NCBI RefSeq assembly: GCF_020510665.1
Contig: NZ_CP075187.1
Span: forward strand, 2,190,501 to 2,254,500
DNA length: 64,000 nucleotides
Source: Dechloromonas denitrificans
Lineage (GTDB): Bacteria > Pseudomonadota > Gammaproteobacteria > Burkholderiales > Rhodocyclaceae
Direction: 5' to 3'
In this document: piece by piece, positions 62,600-64,000 of the stretch
Numbering within the stretch: the first letter of the stretch is position 1
How the letters are laid out: every line of letters starts with the position of its first letter
Made by a program: the position numbers and the translations under genes
The notes under the pieces: generated by a model
The model's input: only the letters and a program-made list of their open reading frames with translations
Told to the model about the DNA's origin: nothing
Databases searched by the model: none

Positions 62600-64000
62600 T
62601 GCTGATGAATCTTTTCAAATTCAAGGGTGGCGTCAAGCCGCCAACCAACAAGACCCAGTCGCTGACACTGCCAATCGCCCAGGCGCCGCTGCCCTCGCGG
62701 CTGATCGTGCCTTTGCACCAGAGCATTGGCGGCATGCCTCAGCCAGTGGTACAGGCTGGCGACAAGGTGCTCAAGGGCCAGTTGATCGGTGAAGCCGATG
62801 GCTGGATTTCTTCTGCCGTGCATGCCCCGACCTCGGGGACCGTGCTCGAAGTCGCCATGCATGTCCAGCCACACCCGTCGGGCCTGGATGCCATGTGCGT
62901 CGTCATCGAACCGGACGGTAAGGACGAATGGATTACCCGCGAAACGCTTGATTACAAGGCACTGAAACCCGAGGAAGTCCGCGAACGCCTGCAGCAAGCC
63001 GGCGTTGTCGGCCTGGGTGGCGCGGTTTTCCCGACCCACGGCAAGTTGACCGCGTCAAAGACGGTTGAAATGGAAGAAATGGTGATCAACGGCGCCGAGT
63101 GCGAGCCCTTCATCACCTGCGACGACCTGCTGATGCGCGAACGTGCCGAGGAAGTCGTGCGCGGCATCGGTATCTTCCGCGACCTGCTGCAACCGAAAAA
63201 AGTGTTGATCGGCATCGAGGACAACAAGCCAGAAGCCGCTGCCGCCATGCGTGCTGCGGTCGACGCGCTCGGCGAGTCGTTTTTGGTTGTCCCCGTGCCG
63301 ACGCTCTACCCGGCCGGCGGCGCAAAACAACTGATCCGCGTACTGACCGGCAAGGAAGTCCCGGCCAGCAAGCGGTCGACTGATCTCGGCGTACAGTGCT
63401 TCAATGTCGCCACGGCCTATACCGCCTGGCGTGCCATCGCCCACGGCGAGCCGGTTGTCTCCCGTCTGGTCACGCTGACCGGCAATGTCGGCGAACCGCG
63501 CAATTACGAAGTGCTGATCGGCACGCCGATGGACGAACTGCTCGCCCTGGCCGGCCCGAAGCCGGACACTGACGGCATCGTCATGGGCGGCCCGATGATG
63601 GGCTTCATGGTGCCGAATGGCAGCGCCCCGGTGGTCAAGGCGACCAACTGCCTGATCGCCCATTCGACAAAGCTGTTCCCGCCCAAGGCGCCGGAAATGC
63701 CGTGCATACGCTGCGGCTCGTGCGCCGAAGCCTGCCCGCACGAACTCCAGCCGTTCGAGATGTACTGGTTCTCGCGCGCCAAGAATTTCGGCAAGACGCA
63801 GGAATATCACATCTTCGACTGCATCGAATGCGGCTGCTGCTCCTTCGTCTGCCCGTCACGCATCCCGCTCGTTCAATATTTCCGTTTTGCCAAGAGCGAA
63901 ATCTGGGCCCGCGAACGCGAGAAGAAAGCGGCTGACACGGCCAAGACGCGCTTCGAGTTCAAGCAGTTGCGCGAAGAGCGCGAAAAGGCGGAAAAGGCCG
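62599..64000 (+). CDS. rsxC: Rnf/Rsx complex subunit C, partial (3' end outside window)
   Basis: 467 codons from the ATG at 62599 (which overlaps the rnfB stop); an in-frame ATG at 62605 is an alternative. NADH/FMN-binding GVVGLGGAVFPTHGKL near 133-150 and NGAECEPFITCDDLLM follow, then two [4Fe-4S] clusters CIRCGSCAEACPHEL and CIECGCCSFVCPSRIPL near 370-420. A Lys/Glu/Ala-rich tail begins at the window end, as in long RnfC forms. Holds a 13-base word copy coding AAVDA. Runs off the right edge. Confidence 0.95.
   Translation, partial: MLMNLFKFKGGVKPPTNKTQSLTLPIAQAPLPSRLIVPLHQSIGGMPQPVVQAGDKVLKGQLIGEADGWISSAVHAPTSGTVLEVAMHVQPHPSGLDAMCVVIEPDGKDEWITRETLDYKALKPEEVRERLQQAGVVGLGGAVFPTHGKLTASKTVEMEEMVINGAECEPFITCDDLLMRERAEEVVRGIGIFRDLLQPKKVLIGIEDNKPEAAAAMRAAVDALGESFLVVPVPTLYPAGGAKQLIRVLTGKEVPASKRSTDLGVQCFNVATAYTAWRAIAHGEPVVSRLVTLTGNVGEPRNYEVLIGTPMDELLALAGPKPDTDGIVMGGPMMGFMVPNGSAPVVKATNCLIAHSTKLFPPKAPEMPCIRCGSCAEACPHELQPFEMYWFSRAKNFGKTQEYHIFDCIECGCCSFVCPSRIPLVQYFRFAKSEIWAREREKKAADTAKTRFEFKQLREEREKAEKA
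63252..63264 (+). repeat. 13-base word (copy 13)
   Basis: TGCTGCGGTCGAC in rnfC, coding AAVDA. Confidence 0.85.

Noticed and set aside
1..64000. tRNA, rRNA or CRISPR loci
   Set aside because: No cloverleaf with a conserved T-arm, no rRNA-like stretch and no regularly spaced repeat-spacer array was found by eye; a covariance-model scan would be decisive.

Overview
The window reads as chromosomal DNA of a betaproteobacterium. The gene blocks (gyrA-serC-pheA-hisC-tyrA; ubiG-gph; rpsF-priB-rpsR-rplI-dnaB; an MCE lipid transporter next to gppA; rnfABC), the high GC content and the protein content fit Rhodocyclales, close to Dechloromonas/Azonexus. That genus-level placement is inference from gene content, not a measured phylogeny. 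Almost every base is in a gene. No gap between genes exceeds about 250 bp, and I see no tRNA, rRNA or CRISPR array.

Layout. 1-3885 (minus): end of a surface-polysaccharide locus, with rfbB-rfbA-rfbC and a cut-off ABC flippase. 3933-11558 (minus): exported ATP-dependent DNA ligase, tyrA, hisC, pheA, serC and gyrA, nearly contiguous. 11657-15137 (plus): amidohydrolase, ompA-like, ubiG, gph. 15115-18428 (minus): methyltransferase and a peptide-binding lipoprotein. 18514-21798 (plus): peroxiredoxin, PIN-PhoH ATPase and a Tat-exported transglutaminase-like protein. 21802-24712 (minus): dnaB and the rpsF-priB-rpsR-rplI operon. 24827-30840 (minus): acyl-CoA dehydrogenase, FimV-like protein, CbiM-like membrane protein, etfBA. 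A divergent TetR regulator follows at 30969. 31577-36469 (minus): MCE lipid transporter with gppA. 36600-40656 (minus): propionyl-CoA synthetase, a response regulator with a degenerate GGDEF domain, and an AcuI-like reductase. 40780-42913: NlpC/P60 protein and an IS1182-type element inserted in its terminator. 43037-47663: ferric-iron ABC transporter genes split over three transcription units. 47660-51159 (plus): aat, bpt and three exported proteins. 51316-52626: HDOD protein. 52627-57138 (minus): MacAB-TolC-like exporter. 57203-59012: LivK-like binding protein and a second ankyrin protein. 59258-end (plus): azlCD, pyrD, rnfABC (rnfC runs off the end).

Most striking signal. A 13-base word, TGCTGCGGTCRAC, occurs 13 times on both strands, always inside genes, in several reading frames and in unrelated proteins. 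Chance would give well under one copy. It behaves like a DNA-uptake-sequence or HIP1-type genomic word. The exported Lig E-type DNA ligase is the kind of gene often found in naturally transformable bacteria, so an uptake role is a testable idea and not a conclusion.

Other noteworthy points: an IS inserted exactly at a terminator hairpin with a 20-bp target duplication; paired TetR operators, one covering the start codon; two 18-bp repeats in front of divergent iron-transport genes; a priB gene that seems to need a CTG start; a structured leader before the LivK-like gene; a transglutaminase-like protein with serine in place of the catalytic cysteine; and two ankyrin proteins sharing an unusual C-terminal motif.
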